64,000 nucleotides of DNA, from NCBI GenBank assembly GCA_023409535.1, contig JAEYGZ010000048.1, positions 310,001 through 374,000 on the forward strand. The letters run 5' to 3'. The DNA comes from Bacillota bacterium. Lineage in GTDB: Bacteria > Bacillota > Clostridia > Lachnospirales > Lachnospiraceae. The position numbers and the translations under genes were made by a program. This document shows positions 1 to 8,772 of this stretch, piece after piece (position 1 is the first letter of the stretch; each line of letters starts with the position of its first letter). The notes beneath the pieces were generated by a model that did no database searches, was not told the DNA's origin, and saw only the letters and a list, made by a program, of their open reading frames with translations.

Positions 1-660
1 GCCAATATTGAACAAGCCCGTGACCGGGAACCGGGTGCCATTCAAAGCATTATGGAAGCCCTCATCCTGTCCGGGATTGCTATGAGCCTTGCAGGGAATT
101 CACGCCCCGCCTCGGGCAGCGAGCATCATCTCTCCCACTACTGGGAGATGATGTACCTGTTTGACCGTAAAAAACCCGTGCTGCACGGAACCAAGGTTGG
201 TATCGCTGCCATTGCGATCCTTCATGCCTACGAACTTCTATTTAAGATGGAGATTGACTTTGAACAGGCCAGGAAAAATGCTTTGAATTACTCCTCTGCC
301 GTCTGGGAAGAAAATATGAGGACCGCTTACAAAAAAGCAGCTCCCTCCGTTATTGCACTGGAAAAGGAGCTGCATAAGAATTCGCCCGAAAATGTCCTTC
401 AAAGGATTGACCGGTTAGAGGCGCACTGGTCGGAATGTAAGGAGCTTGCTGCTGCGCTTCCCGCCGCAGAATATATACGGGAGCTGCTGCTGATCTTAAG
501 TGCTCCTGTCAGCCCTGCAGAGGTCGGAATTGATAAGGCAACCTTTATAAACAGCTTTCTTGCAGCCAAGGAGCTCAGAAACCGGTTCGGCTTATTGCAA
601 ATTCTGTTTGATTTAGGTCTTGCCGAAGAAATCGCCGAACAGATATGGAGCCTTTATTAG
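1..660 (+). CDS. araM: sn-glycerol-1-phosphate dehydrogenase (AraM/EgsA family), 5'-truncated by window edge
   Basis: The reading frame is open from base 1, so the true start lies left of the window; about 219 C-terminal residues are visible. The family is NAD(P)-dependent with a divalent metal and reduces dihydroxyacetone phosphate to glycerol-1-phosphate in the cytoplasm. The visible part has the conserved GSEHHLSHYWEM segment and a downstream LHGTKVG segment, whose histidines are metal ligands in this family. The rest is the helical C-terminal domain. The stop codon overlaps the stop of the convergent minus-strand gene by four bases. In some Firmicutes such genes sit with arabinose genes; no arabinose genes are seen here. 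Family assignment is fairly sure; substrate is by homology only. Confidence 0.85.
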   Translation, partial: ANIEQARDREPGAIQSIMEALILSGIAMSLAGNSRPASGSEHHLSHYWEMMYLFDRKKPVLHGTKVGIAAIAILHAYELLFKMEIDFEQARKNALNYSSAVWEENMRTAYKKAAPSVIALEKELHKNSPENVLQRIDRLEAHWSECKELAAALPAAEYIRELLLILSAPVSPAEVGIDKATFINSFLAAKELRNRFGLLQILFDLGLAEEIAEQIWSLY

Positions 661-2372
661 ACTTCATGCTTCATCACATAATTCACACCCGGACTTAAAT
701 TGAAAGTGAATTTTGTTCCTCCTGCCACTGCTTCTCCATTCTTTGTACGGTTATTTTCCAGATCCGTCAGAACCGCATTTTCCTTCTTAACGGTCACAGA
801 GGCTGTTGCGAAATAAGGCAGGAAGGAACGAAGAATAAAGGTATTATTATCATAAACAAATAAAGTAATTCTTGCAGCTCCTTCCAACACTACCGGCATA
901 TCCTTGCTTAAGACGGAACGAATGGTATTCAGCAGTAAGGCCGGATAATTATATAAATTTCCCTGATCATCCGGTATGGTCAGTACAAAGACCCTGCCAC
1001 CTGAATACTTGGTTTTCATAAGAATCGGAGTATTATTATCTTCTCCGTAACCACCGGCAATCTGCCATACATCATTGGTAAAGAACTGAGGCTGGGCCAG
1101 GATAATGCTCTTAGAAGCTTCCAGCTTTCCTGCTACGGTAACACCTCCGTCGGCAGAACACATGTAGCTGTTAACCGATACTTTATTGTCGGTGTAGGAT
1201 ACATGGGCTATCTCATGGAAGGCTTCGCCAAGTTTTTTCACCAATCCGGATGTTACAATGATATCTGCTCCGTCCCTTAGGCTGGCTTTCATTTTGGATA
1301 CTAAATCCTTATCCCCGGCAGCATTTTCCGTAAGGAATATGGTTTTAGCTTCTGCCGGATAATCCGGGTAAGGCTCCAGAGGAACACCGCACATTCCCAC
1401 ATAATTATGAAGATAATCTTCCCCAAAGCCATGATAAGGTACATAGCAGGCTACTCCCAGCGGATTGCCGAGGGCATCCATATAACGGTCCATATCGTTA
1501 CATGCCTGACCGATCACTGGTGGGAAGGTGGAAAAAGCTTTATCATTGATTAAAGAGCCCAGGCTGAACAGCATTGCCTCTTTTGCTTTTGCGAACAGGG
1601 TCAGGTAGCCCTGATCTAGATAAGAGGTCAAATTATAAGTACATTCATAAGGGTCAAACCAGCCGCCCAGATTACGGGTTGGGGCCACATTTTCAAAATA
1701 CCGCATGATAAAATAGCTTAAATATTTCGGCAGATGCTGCTGGGTGTAGGTCGGGTTACGCGTCTCTGTTCCGGTATAAATGCCGTCAAAAATCTTAGGT
1801 TCTTCCTCTAAATTATAACCGGCGTCCTGAAAATGCTCATACCAGTTAGGAAATTTAATAATTGTATTTACCTTTGGATTAATTTCCTTCGCAGTTTTTA
1901 CGATAACATTTTCAGAAAAGTCCTTCATAAGGGCAAGACGGAATTCTGCCCAGGTTCTGTCACCCTTTGCTTTGATACAGTCATCACAGCGGCAGTTGGT
2001 AAAGTAGAAATCATCCAGGATAAACTCATCAAATAACTGACAGGTAAGTGTGACTGCCTTGATCATTCTTGCTTTTGTTGCTTCGGAGGTATAGCATTGC
2101 GGGCTAAACCCTCCCTCCCTGGGATCGTATTCACCGTCCGTTGTAATACCGCCGGCAACCTCAATACCCTTTTTTACAAAAAATTCTTTTACCCTGGTCA
2201 TTTGTTCATAACTGATCATGGTACCGCCGCGGTAAGTTTCCAGATAAACCTTACTGACTTTTACGTTCCTTTCAAGAAGCTGGAACTTCCGGTCAAACTC
2301 TTCAAAATCCGTGATATCAATCAGATTTCTAACAGGGCAGTAAACACTTACGTTAAAATTATTATACCTCAT
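657..2372 (-). CDS. Putative TIM-barrel glycoside-hydrolase-like protein, family not recognised
   Basis: A 571-residue cytoplasmic protein with no signal peptide, starting at an ATG with a GGAG ribosome site. I do not recognise a named family. The N-terminal half alternates strands and helices like a (beta/alpha)8 barrel and has FILDDFYFTNCRCDDCIKAKG-like chemistry near residues 117-136: two acidic residues, then a C-x-C-x2-C cluster, as in several glycosidase-like barrels. The middle (about 330-460) looks like a GATase/trimerisation-type domain as in GH42-like enzymes, and the end is beta-rich. It is divergent from an ArsR-type regulator and near xyloglucan genes, so a carbohydrate role is likely. 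The catalytic residues and substrate are unknown. Confidence 0.6.
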   Translation of the reverse strand: MRYNNFNVSVYCPVRNLIDITDFEEFDRKFQLLERNVKVSKVYLETYRGGTMISYEQMTRVKEFFVKKGIEVAGGITTDGEYDPREGGFSPQCYTSEATKARMIKAVTLTCQLFDEFILDDFYFTNCRCDDCIKAKGDRTWAEFRLALMKDFSENVIVKTAKEINPKVNTIIKFPNWYEHFQDAGYNLEEEPKIFDGIYTGTETRNPTYTQQHLPKYLSYFIMRYFENVAPTRNLGGWFDPYECTYNLTSYLDQGYLTLFAKAKEAMLFSLGSLINDKAFSTFPPVIGQACNDMDRYMDALGNPLGVACYVPYHGFGEDYLHNYVGMCGVPLEPYPDYPAEAKTIFLTENAAGDKDLVSKMKASLRDGADIIVTSGLVKKLGEAFHEIAHVSYTDNKVSVNSYMCSADGGVTVAGKLEASKSIILAQPQFFTNDVWQIAGGYGEDNNTPILMKTKYSGGRVFVLTIPDDQGNLYNYPALLLNTIRSVLSKDMPVVLEGAARITLFVYDNNTFILRSFLPYFATASVTVKKENAVLTDLENNRTKNGEAVAGGTKFTFNLSPGVNYVMKHEV

Positions 2373-2403
2373 AACGGCTTCTCCTTTATCGTATCATTGA
2401 AAT

Positions 2404-2411
2404 ACCCTAAT
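2404..2411 (-). promoter_or_regulatory. Single ATTAGGGT motif upstream of the barrel protein gene
   Basis: On the minus strand ATTAGGGTATTTCAAT lies about 30 bases before the ATG of the TIM-barrel gene. It closely matches ATTAGGGTGTTTTCAAT, one of the two repeats at 13102-13132 upstream of the xyloglucan importer. This may mark a shared regulon, but only one copy is present here and the room for a -10 box is tight. Confidence 0.3.
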
Positions 2412-2630
2412 ATGATTCTACGAAAAAACATGAGCTGCAGCAATGGCTTTTTCCGTCCTCCTTATAGAGAATCTTATACATAGAAATAGCTATTCTCCAT
2501 TGGCAAATAATTTATTCCGTGTTTCAGGTCCAGGCTTAACGGTATTTCCTTTTTCTTCTTTGGATCATATACAGCTTGCCCATGATTTTATCTGCCCCTT
2601 CTTATATATCAGTTCAATTATATAATGAAA

Positions 2631-2651
2631 CATTAAGCAATACACTTAATG
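2631..2651. promoter_or_regulatory. Palindrome CATTAAG-N7-CTTAATG
   Basis: A perfect 7-base inverted repeat with a 7-base spacer, set within AT-rich flanks that also pair loosely. It has the size and symmetry of a dimeric winged-helix operator. A likely ligand is the adjacent ArsR-type regulator, which would then control the divergent barrel gene; this is inference. Confidence 0.45.
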
Positions 2652-2741
2652 TTATAATTATTTCACTATAATCTCTGCGCTTAATCAAGCCAAATCATAG
2701 GATTTTCGCTTTGAATTACAATAGGCTGCAGAGATTAATTA

Positions 2742-2770
2742 TTGACTTTAATAATGTGAATTATTATAAT
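2742..2770 (+). promoter_or_regulatory. Promoter with overlapping palindrome for the ArsR-type regulator
   Basis: TTGACT at 2742-2747 and TATAAT at 2765-2770 are separated by exactly 17 bases. AATAAT-GTGA-ATTATT (2750-2765) is a 6-4-6 palindrome filling the spacer, so a bound dimer would block polymerase. Autorepression by the ArsR-type product is the simplest reading. Confidence 0.6.
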
Positions 2771-2829
2771 TACTGTAATGTTCGCAGCTATGACGGTGTA
2801 GCGATTGGCAGCAGGACGGAGGATAATTT

Positions 2830-3744
2830 ATGTTATACTTTAAATCGATTCAGGATGCCGAAGAGGTGTTAAAGGCATTAAGTACACCCATGCGCTTAAA
2901 GATTATGGAGATGATTTATAAAGATGACCGGCTCAGTATGAATGACCTGGCGGAAGCATTACAGCTGACAAACAGCGCTATCTCCATGCATGTCGGAAAG
3001 CTGGAGAAAGCCGGGCTGGTCACGATCCGTACTACTCCCGGAAAGCGTGGTACCATGAAGATCGTTCGTCCCAGTCATGACCGCTTGATGATTGATTTCG
3101 CCCCGGTAAAAGAGACCCGAAGCTTTTATCAGGATGATATACGCATCGGTTATTTTAATGATTTTAAGATAAATCCCACCTGTGGTCTGGCAACAATGAA
3201 GAATATTATCGGTGAATTTGATGATAGAAGATATTTTACCTTCCCGGAACGTTTTGATGCCGGAATTCTGTGGTTTGGCAGCGGCTTTATCGAATATAAT
3301 CTGCCCAACCATTTAATCGCCGGCCAATCCTTAACCGAGCTGCAGATTTCCTTTGAGATCTGCTCGGAATGTCCGGAATATAATGAAGATTATCCCTCTG
3401 ATATCTATTTTTCCATCAATGGTAAGTCCCTGGGTATGTGGGTCAGCCCGGGTGATTTCGGAGCCAGAAAGGGCTTTTTAAATCCCCTCTGGTGGCCGGA
3501 CCGGCTTAATCAATACGGGTTATTAAAGACCTTAATCATCAATTCCGACGGCACCTTCATCGATGGTACCAGTCAGATCTCAAAAACGACCATTGAAGAT
3601 TTGGAGATTGACTATTCCAGTACCATCTCCTTTCGTCTTGAGGTTCCCAGGGAAACTGCCAATTGCGGCGGTTTAACCTTATTTGGGGAAGAATTCGGAG
3701 ACCATAACCAGGCAATCCGGGTGAAGTCGTTTTATTTGCCCTGA
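2830..3744 (+). CDS. ArsR-type winged-helix regulator with a large C-terminal domain
   Basis: A 304-residue regulator. Residues 1-80 form an ArsR/HTH_20-like winged helix, with ALSTPMRLKIMEMIY, then LAEALQLTNSAISMHVGKLE as the recognition helix. About 220 further residues follow, beta-rich with aromatic patches and several Trp, unlike the ~100-residue metal-sensing ArsR proteins; no metal-binding ELCVCDL motif is seen. The extra domain may bind a sugar or similar ligand. It starts at ATG after GGAGG, behind a strong promoter carrying a palindrome, so autoregulation is probable. The divergent barrel protein is the likely target. Confidence 0.75.
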   Translation: MLYFKSIQDAEEVLKALSTPMRLKIMEMIYKDDRLSMNDLAEALQLTNSAISMHVGKLEKAGLVTIRTTPGKRGTMKIVRPSHDRLMIDFAPVKETRSFYQDDIRIGYFNDFKINPTCGLATMKNIIGEFDDRRYFTFPERFDAGILWFGSGFIEYNLPNHLIAGQSLTELQISFEICSECPEYNEDYPSDIYFSINGKSLGMWVSPGDFGARKGFLNPLWWPDRLNQYGLLKTLIINSDGTFIDGTSQISKTTIEDLEIDYSSTISFRLEVPRETANCGGLTLFGEEFGDHNQAIRVKSFYLP

Positions 3745-3934
3745 TATCCGGTGATATAATTACTATGACAGGCTGGCATTTACAATAAAAATGATTATCC
3801 GTGTACAAATTGTATGCGATAATCATTTTTATTGCCATATTTCTAAAAATTAATATATGCCAACTCATATAAATCCGATACAAACTTTAATGAATCTGGA
3901 ATGCGACGCCTGTACCATGCTTTGGCAAAGAATA

Positions 3935-6133
3935 TTAACGGTAAAGATATTCCTGGGAAAGAGTCACGCTCTGTTTCTGCCTGATATCCCTGGAGGAGCT
4001 TCCGATGCGCAGCTCAAACTCTCCTGCTTCCGCCTTAAAGCAGTTTCTGTTGACATCATAAAAGCCAAATGCCTTTTCATTCAGCCGAAGAATGACGTTC
4101 TTCTCTTCTCCCGCCTTCAGAAATACTTTCTCGAAGCCTTTCAGTTCCTGCACAGGGCGATTCACCGAGGCTTTAAGATCTGATACATACACCTGTATAA
4201 TTTCTGCTCCGTCCATGACTCCAATATTACGAACCGGAAATTCAATCGTAACAGTTGCCTGATCCGTCTCTTCCCTGACAGCTGCTTGCGGCTCACCATA
4301 TTCAAATTCCGTATAGGATAAGCCATGTCCAAAGCAAAACAAAGGCTCTTTCTGATAGGTATCATAATACCGGTAGCCAACATAAATATCATCGTGATAG
4401 GTCAGGGTATCCAGCTTGCCGAAGTCCCCCAGAACATGGGCCGGTGCATCAGATAATGCATAGGGAATGGTCTCAGGAAGCTTACCGGAAGGATTGACCT
4501 CTCCAAGGAGCACTTCCGCAAGGGCTGTACCGCCCTCCATACCGGCATACCAGCTCCACACGATTGCTTTTGCCTGATGTGCCCAGGTACTCATTTGAAC
4601 AGGCGAGCCGGCGATCATCACGATTACCGCATTGGGCTTCACCTTCAATACCTCTTCAATTAACCTGTCCTGATGATAAGGAAGAAGCATATTGCTGCGA
4701 TCCTGACCTTCCACATCAAAGTCATGGTTTAGGCCGCCGGCCACAATCACTTCGTCTGCTTCCGCCGCCAGCTTTAACGCTTCATTCAGTAATTGCTCTT
4801 CCTGATAGTTCGTCTCCTCAGCAATCTCCTCCTGCCTTTTTCTTAATTTCTCCTGCTCCTCGTCAGAAATACCGCCGTCCCGCTCCAGGCTGTGATGCTG
4901 CCAGTTAAGTTCTTTCTCTCGCTGCTTGGGAGGAATATAATAACCCTTGGCGTACTTCACCTCCACATTCCCGCCCAATGCCTTTTTTAATCCCATAAGC
5001 GGGGATATCTCATACAGCGCTTTGATCTCCGCACTGCCACCTCCGCTGCTATGGATTACTTCGGCATTCCTGCCGATAACAGCAATGGTTTTTAAGCCCT
5101 TCTTCTGCAGCGGAAGGCGCTTATCCTCATTCTTCAGAAGAATCACCGCTTCTCTGGCAGTCTTGAGAAGTGCTTCCCTATGCTCCGGTGTATTGTAGGT
5201 ACCGCTTTTTCTAAATTCGCTCTCCTCACCAAGCATATTTAACCGCAGCATCGTTCGCAGGATATTGCGTACCTTACGATCAAGGAACGCTTCCTCAATC
5301 TCACCGTTTCTGACCGCATTCAGAAGCGGCTGCGCCATATAATAATCCTCAAAGTTCGGTGTGACGGACATCTCAATATCAAGCTCCGCCTCTGCGGCAC
5401 CCATGGTATCATGGACCGCGCCCCAGTCAGAGATTACTGCTCCGTCAAAGCCCCATTCCTCTCTGAGAATATCCCCCAGCAGATATTTGCTTTCACAGCA
5501 ATGCTCACCTCGAAGCCTATTGTATGCCCCCATCAGTGTATACGTTTCTCCCCGTTCTACCGCAGCTTGAAAGCCCGGGAAGTAAATCTCTCTTAAGGCT
5601 CTGTCACTGACCAGGGTATCCACCCACAGGCGTTCGGTCTCCTGGCTGTTCACTGCAAAATGCTTCACGCAGGCAGCTACGTCAAACTCCTGGATTCCTT
5701 GAATAAAGGGTACCGCCAGCTCTTCGATCAGCTTCGGATCTTCACTCATATATTCAAAGTTTCTTCCGCACAGCGGGCTTCTCTTTATATTGATCCCCGG
5801 AGCCAGAATTACATCTTTTCCGCGGCCTCTTGCTTCCTCTCCAAGTACTTTACCGGCTTCCTTTGCAAGGCCGCGGCTCCAGGTGGAAGCTAAAGCACTG
5901 TTACTGGGCAGATAAGACACCAGATCCTCCGTAGTACCGATATTGATCCAATTTGCTCTGTCAAATTCCTTACGGACACCCATAGGACCGTCAGACATCT
6001 TCACAGGTGGTATCCCCAGACGCTCCACCCCGCCTGACTCAAACAGTCCCGCGCCATGAAGCATTCGTACCTTTTCCTCCAGTGTCAGCTCCTTAAGAAG
6101 CGCTTCGATCTTTTTTTCATTTACCTTTTTCAT
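3935..6133 (-). CDS. Glycoside hydrolase family 3 beta-glucosidase
   Basis: A 732-residue cytoplasmic enzyme without signal peptide. The N-terminal barrel has SDGPMG (about 47-52), KHFAVNSQETER (157-168) and the nucleophile motif VISDWGA with Asp236. The alpha/beta sandwich domain begins near 340 (IAVIGRNAEVIHSSGGGSAE), and a fibronectin-like C-terminal domain ends the protein (FGHGLSYTEFEY onward). GH3 enzymes of this type release glucose or xylose from the non-reducing end of beta-linked oligosaccharides. It is the last gene of the cluster, behind GH31, separated by a 140-bp spacer with an inverted repeat. In a xyloglucan pathway it would remove backbone glucose after alpha-xylose removal. 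The ribosome site is only moderate. Confidence 0.9.
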   Translation of the reverse strand: MKKVNEKKIEALLKELTLEEKVRMLHGAGLFESGGVERLGIPPVKMSDGPMGVRKEFDRANWINIGTTEDLVSYLPSNSALASTWSRGLAKEAGKVLGEEARGRGKDVILAPGINIKRSPLCGRNFEYMSEDPKLIEELAVPFIQGIQEFDVAACVKHFAVNSQETERLWVDTLVSDRALREIYFPGFQAAVERGETYTLMGAYNRLRGEHCCESKYLLGDILREEWGFDGAVISDWGAVHDTMGAAEAELDIEMSVTPNFEDYYMAQPLLNAVRNGEIEEAFLDRKVRNILRTMLRLNMLGEESEFRKSGTYNTPEHREALLKTAREAVILLKNEDKRLPLQKKGLKTIAVIGRNAEVIHSSGGGSAEIKALYEISPLMGLKKALGGNVEVKYAKGYYIPPKQREKELNWQHHSLERDGGISDEEQEKLRKRQEEIAEETNYQEEQLLNEALKLAAEADEVIVAGGLNHDFDVEGQDRSNMLLPYHQDRLIEEVLKVKPNAVIVMIAGSPVQMSTWAHQAKAIVWSWYAGMEGGTALAEVLLGEVNPSGKLPETIPYALSDAPAHVLGDFGKLDTLTYHDDIYVGYRYYDTYQKEPLFCFGHGLSYTEFEYGEPQAAVREETDQATVTIEFPVRNIGVMDGAEIIQVYVSDLKASVNRPVQELKGFEKVFLKAGEEKNVILRLNEKAFGFYDVNRNCFKAEAGEFELRIGSSSRDIRQKQSVTLSQEYLYR

Positions 6134-6210
6134 GCTCTTTTGTAACCTTTCTTTACAATTGTCTTGGTTATGTCAAAGCCATACAGGCTGAGTACTCCTT
6201 CTTAGTATAA

Positions 6211-6263
6211 GTTCATCCGGTATTCTTTATTACCTGTTACAGTACAAATCATACCGGATGAAC
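6211..6263 (-). other. Intercistronic inverted repeat between GH31 and GH3
   Basis: GTTCATCCGGTAT and ATACCGGATGAAC form a perfect 13-base inverted repeat around a 27-base loop, 11 bases past the GH31 stop. No T-run follows on the minus strand, so it is more likely an mRNA-stabilising or processing hairpin than a strong terminator. Confidence 0.5.
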
Positions 6264-6273
6264 CTGATAACAA

Positions 6274-8619
6274 TTAATTTAATTTACATATCACAGAACC
6301 CTTCCCGGAAGGAGTAATAAAGGTGCTGTTCCCCTTCCTCTCACGGATGGCGTTGGATACTTCCTTTATGGATGTACAGTTTATGAATTCAACCGTATAG
6401 TTCTTACCGTTCTTTACATCAATGGTAACCGTGTCACCCTGTTTCTTTATCTCCGCCTCCAGGGAAAGCTTTCCCTCCTGATTATATACTACAGCTGTAG
6501 CACTTACACCTTCAAGGAGTTCATATACCTTCAGGGTAACACCCTCACTATAATCGTAGACTGCATCGTCCTCCCTTGCTCCCACAGGAAGGATACTGCC
6601 TTCCTTAACATACAAAGGAATACTCAGATAACCATGCTTCTCCTGATACCACCGGCCTCCCTGTCTTACTTCACCTGTCAGGAAGTTCGTCCATTTTCCT
6701 TCAGGAAGATAATACTGTGCCACTCCTTCCTCATTAAAGATCGGCGCAGCCAAAAGCTTACCGCCAAGCATATACTGCTTATCCAGATATCCGCAGGTAG
6801 GATCCTGGGTAAATTCCAGGATCATGCTTCTCATGGACGGAACGCCAAGCTTGGAGGTCTCAATGGCATTGGCATAAAGATATGGCATCAGGGAAGCCTT
6901 CAGCTTTGCAAAGAACCTTACCACCTCCACCGCCTCTTCATCATATGCCCAAGGCACACGGTAAGAGCTGCTTCCGTGCAGACGGGAATGGGTGGATAAT
7001 AAACCGAAAGCACACCAGCGCTTATATACATCCGGCGTCGAGGTGCTTTCAAAACCGCCGATATCATGGCTCCAATAACCAAAGCCGGACATGGTCAGGG
7101 ACAGACCTCCCCGCAGGCTCTCGGCCATAGACTCATAATCCGACCAGCAATCACCGCCCCAGTGAACCGGGAACTTCTGACCGCCAACGGTGGCGCTTCT
7201 TGCAAATAATACCGCTTCTCCCTTTCCTCTCTTCTTCTCCAGTAAATCAAATACCGTCTTATTGTATAAATAGGTGTAATAGTTATGCATTTTTCCGGGA
7301 TCGGAGCCGTCATAATAAACAACCTCTGTGGGAATTCTCTCGCCAAAGTCTGTCTTAAAGCAATCCACACCCATATCAAGCAGTGCTTCCAGCTTGGAAG
7401 CGAACCATTTACAAGCCTTCGGATTGGTAAAATCAACAATTGCCATGCCCGGCTGCCACATATCCCACTGCCATACATCACCGTTGGGACGCCTGATAAA
7501 GCAGCCTTCCTTTACACCCTCTTCAAATAGCACGGATTCCTGTCCGATGTAGCTGTTGATCCAGACGCAGATCTTTAAACCCTTTGCCTTCAGGCGCTTT
7601 AGCATTCCTTCCGGATCAGGAAATACCCTGCTGTCCCACAGGAAATTGCTCCAATGGAATTCCTTCATCCAGAAGCAGTCAAAATGAAATACCTTCAGCG
7701 GAATTTGGCGCTCAATCATACCATCCACAAAGCTGCTGACCGTAGCTTCGTCATACCGGGTGGTAAAGGAGGTAGATAACCACAGGCCAAAGGTCCAGGC
7801 AGGAGGAAGTCCCGGTTTGCCGGTAAGATCCGTATAGCGCATCAATACCTCTTTCATTGAGGGTCCGTTGATCAGGAAATAATCAAGTCTTTCCCCTGGC
7901 ACAGAGAACTGGACCTTCTTCACCAGCTCAGAGCTTACTTCAAAGGACACCTTTTCCGGGTGGTTAACAAATACGCCATAGCCCTTGTTCGAGATATAGA
8001 ACGGAATATTCTTATAGGACTGTTCCGTGGAGGTTCCGCCATCCTCATTCCAGATATCTACGGACTGACCGTTCTTAACAAAAGGAGTAAAACGCTCTCC
8101 AAGTCCGTAAATCAGTTCTCCCACGGACAGGGACAGACGTTCTCTCATATAAGTATCCTGTTCCAGACCATCATCATAGGCAAGGCCCTTCCAGTCCGTC
8201 TTCACATAAGCAAGGTCACGCCAGCCGCTGTCGGTGATCCGCTCATTTCCGCGATAATAGGTCATCTTCCAGTTCTTCTTATTCACTTCCAGACGAAGGC
8301 CGCCGCTGTGGGCTATAATCAATTCCTCCGTCTCTTCTATGGATAAGCAGCCTTTTTTGTCAAAGGTTAATTCAAACTCCGGTGTCCTCTTTTTTAACCC
8401 CATGTAATGATCACATTGTACCCTGATTACCTCCGGAAAAGGAGCCGAGATGCGTATCGTTAAATTCGCTCCGCCCAAGGTATCACCGCGATGTGCTATT
8501 CTGTGGGTAGGAGCCAGCAGGGTCAGCTTCTGCTCCTCCTTCTTTAAATCATAAACCTCCGCAGGGGAAAAGACTTCACAGCCTTCCTTCTGCATCCAAC
8601 AACCATTACTGAATTTCAT
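6274..8619 (-). CDS. yicI: GH31 alpha-xylosidase (YicI-like)
   Basis: A 781-residue enzyme, cytoplasmic. The FHFDCFWMKEFHW stretch (311-323), KTDFGERIP with the nucleophile Asp424, and FARSATVGGQKFPVHWGGD with the acid/base Asp490 match the YicI subgroup of GH31, which removes non-reducing alpha-1,6-xylose from xyloglucan oligosaccharides or isoprimeverose. GLWLSTSFTTRYDEATV is also YicI-like and holds the phenylalanine linked to xylosidase specificity. The start is ATG after AAGGAG. It follows the solute-binding protein gene across a 153-bp spacer and precedes GH3. The alpha-xylosidase call is firm at subfamily level; activity is by homology. Confidence 0.9.
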   Translation of the reverse strand: MKFSNGCWMQKEGCEVFSPAEVYDLKKEEQKLTLLAPTHRIAHRGDTLGGANLTIRISAPFPEVIRVQCDHYMGLKKRTPEFELTFDKKGCLSIEETEELIIAHSGGLRLEVNKKNWKMTYYRGNERITDSGWRDLAYVKTDWKGLAYDDGLEQDTYMRERLSLSVGELIYGLGERFTPFVKNGQSVDIWNEDGGTSTEQSYKNIPFYISNKGYGVFVNHPEKVSFEVSSELVKKVQFSVPGERLDYFLINGPSMKEVLMRYTDLTGKPGLPPAWTFGLWLSTSFTTRYDEATVSSFVDGMIERQIPLKVFHFDCFWMKEFHWSNFLWDSRVFPDPEGMLKRLKAKGLKICVWINSYIGQESVLFEEGVKEGCFIRRPNGDVWQWDMWQPGMAIVDFTNPKACKWFASKLEALLDMGVDCFKTDFGERIPTEVVYYDGSDPGKMHNYYTYLYNKTVFDLLEKKRGKGEAVLFARSATVGGQKFPVHWGGDCWSDYESMAESLRGGLSLTMSGFGYWSHDIGGFESTSTPDVYKRWCAFGLLSTHSRLHGSSSYRVPWAYDEEAVEVVRFFAKLKASLMPYLYANAIETSKLGVPSMRSMILEFTQDPTCGYLDKQYMLGGKLLAAPIFNEEGVAQYYLPEGKWTNFLTGEVRQGGRWYQEKHGYLSIPLYVKEGSILPVGAREDDAVYDYSEGVTLKVYELLEGVSATAVVYNQEGKLSLEAEIKKQGDTVTIDVKNGKNYTVEFINCTSIKEVSNAIRERKGNSTFITPSGKGSVICKLN

Positions 8620-8668
8620 ATGGCATCTCCTTGCTTTTTAAATATTATAATCTGCTTACGCTTGAAGA

Positions 8669-8708
8669 GGATACCCCAGCTCTCTTAATGAAGATTTCTG
8701 GGATATCC
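8669..8708 (-). other. Intercistronic hairpin after the binding-protein gene
   Basis: GGATACCCCAG and CTGGGATATCC can pair imperfectly, about 70 bases past the solute-binding-protein stop, with no clear T-run. Such structures behind binding-protein genes often stabilise the upstream message and so raise lipoprotein output relative to downstream enzymes. Confidence 0.35.
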
Positions 8709-8772
8709 CCCTATAATTTTTACTTATTCACTTATTTACAATAAGCTTCGCCGCTTCAAAAGTATTTCAGGC

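Larger units (their letters stand above)
2373..2829. other. Divergent regulatory region (457 bp)
   Basis: AT-rich intergenic region between the barrel protein gene and the ArsR-type regulator. It holds the ATTAGGGT site near the left gene, the palindrome at 2631-2651, and the regulator's promoter at 2742-2770. Short open frames here lack convincing ribosome sites, and I see no RNA gene. Confidence 0.6.

Noticed and set aside
2443..2625. Plus-strand ORF of 60 codons in the divergent intergenic region
   Set aside because: No ribosome site, and composition like AT-rich non-coding DNA; it covers regulatory motifs.
4564..5893. Several plus-strand ORFs across the GH3 gene
   Set aside because: They are antisense frames with biased, low-complexity translations and no ribosome sites; GH3 explains the DNA.
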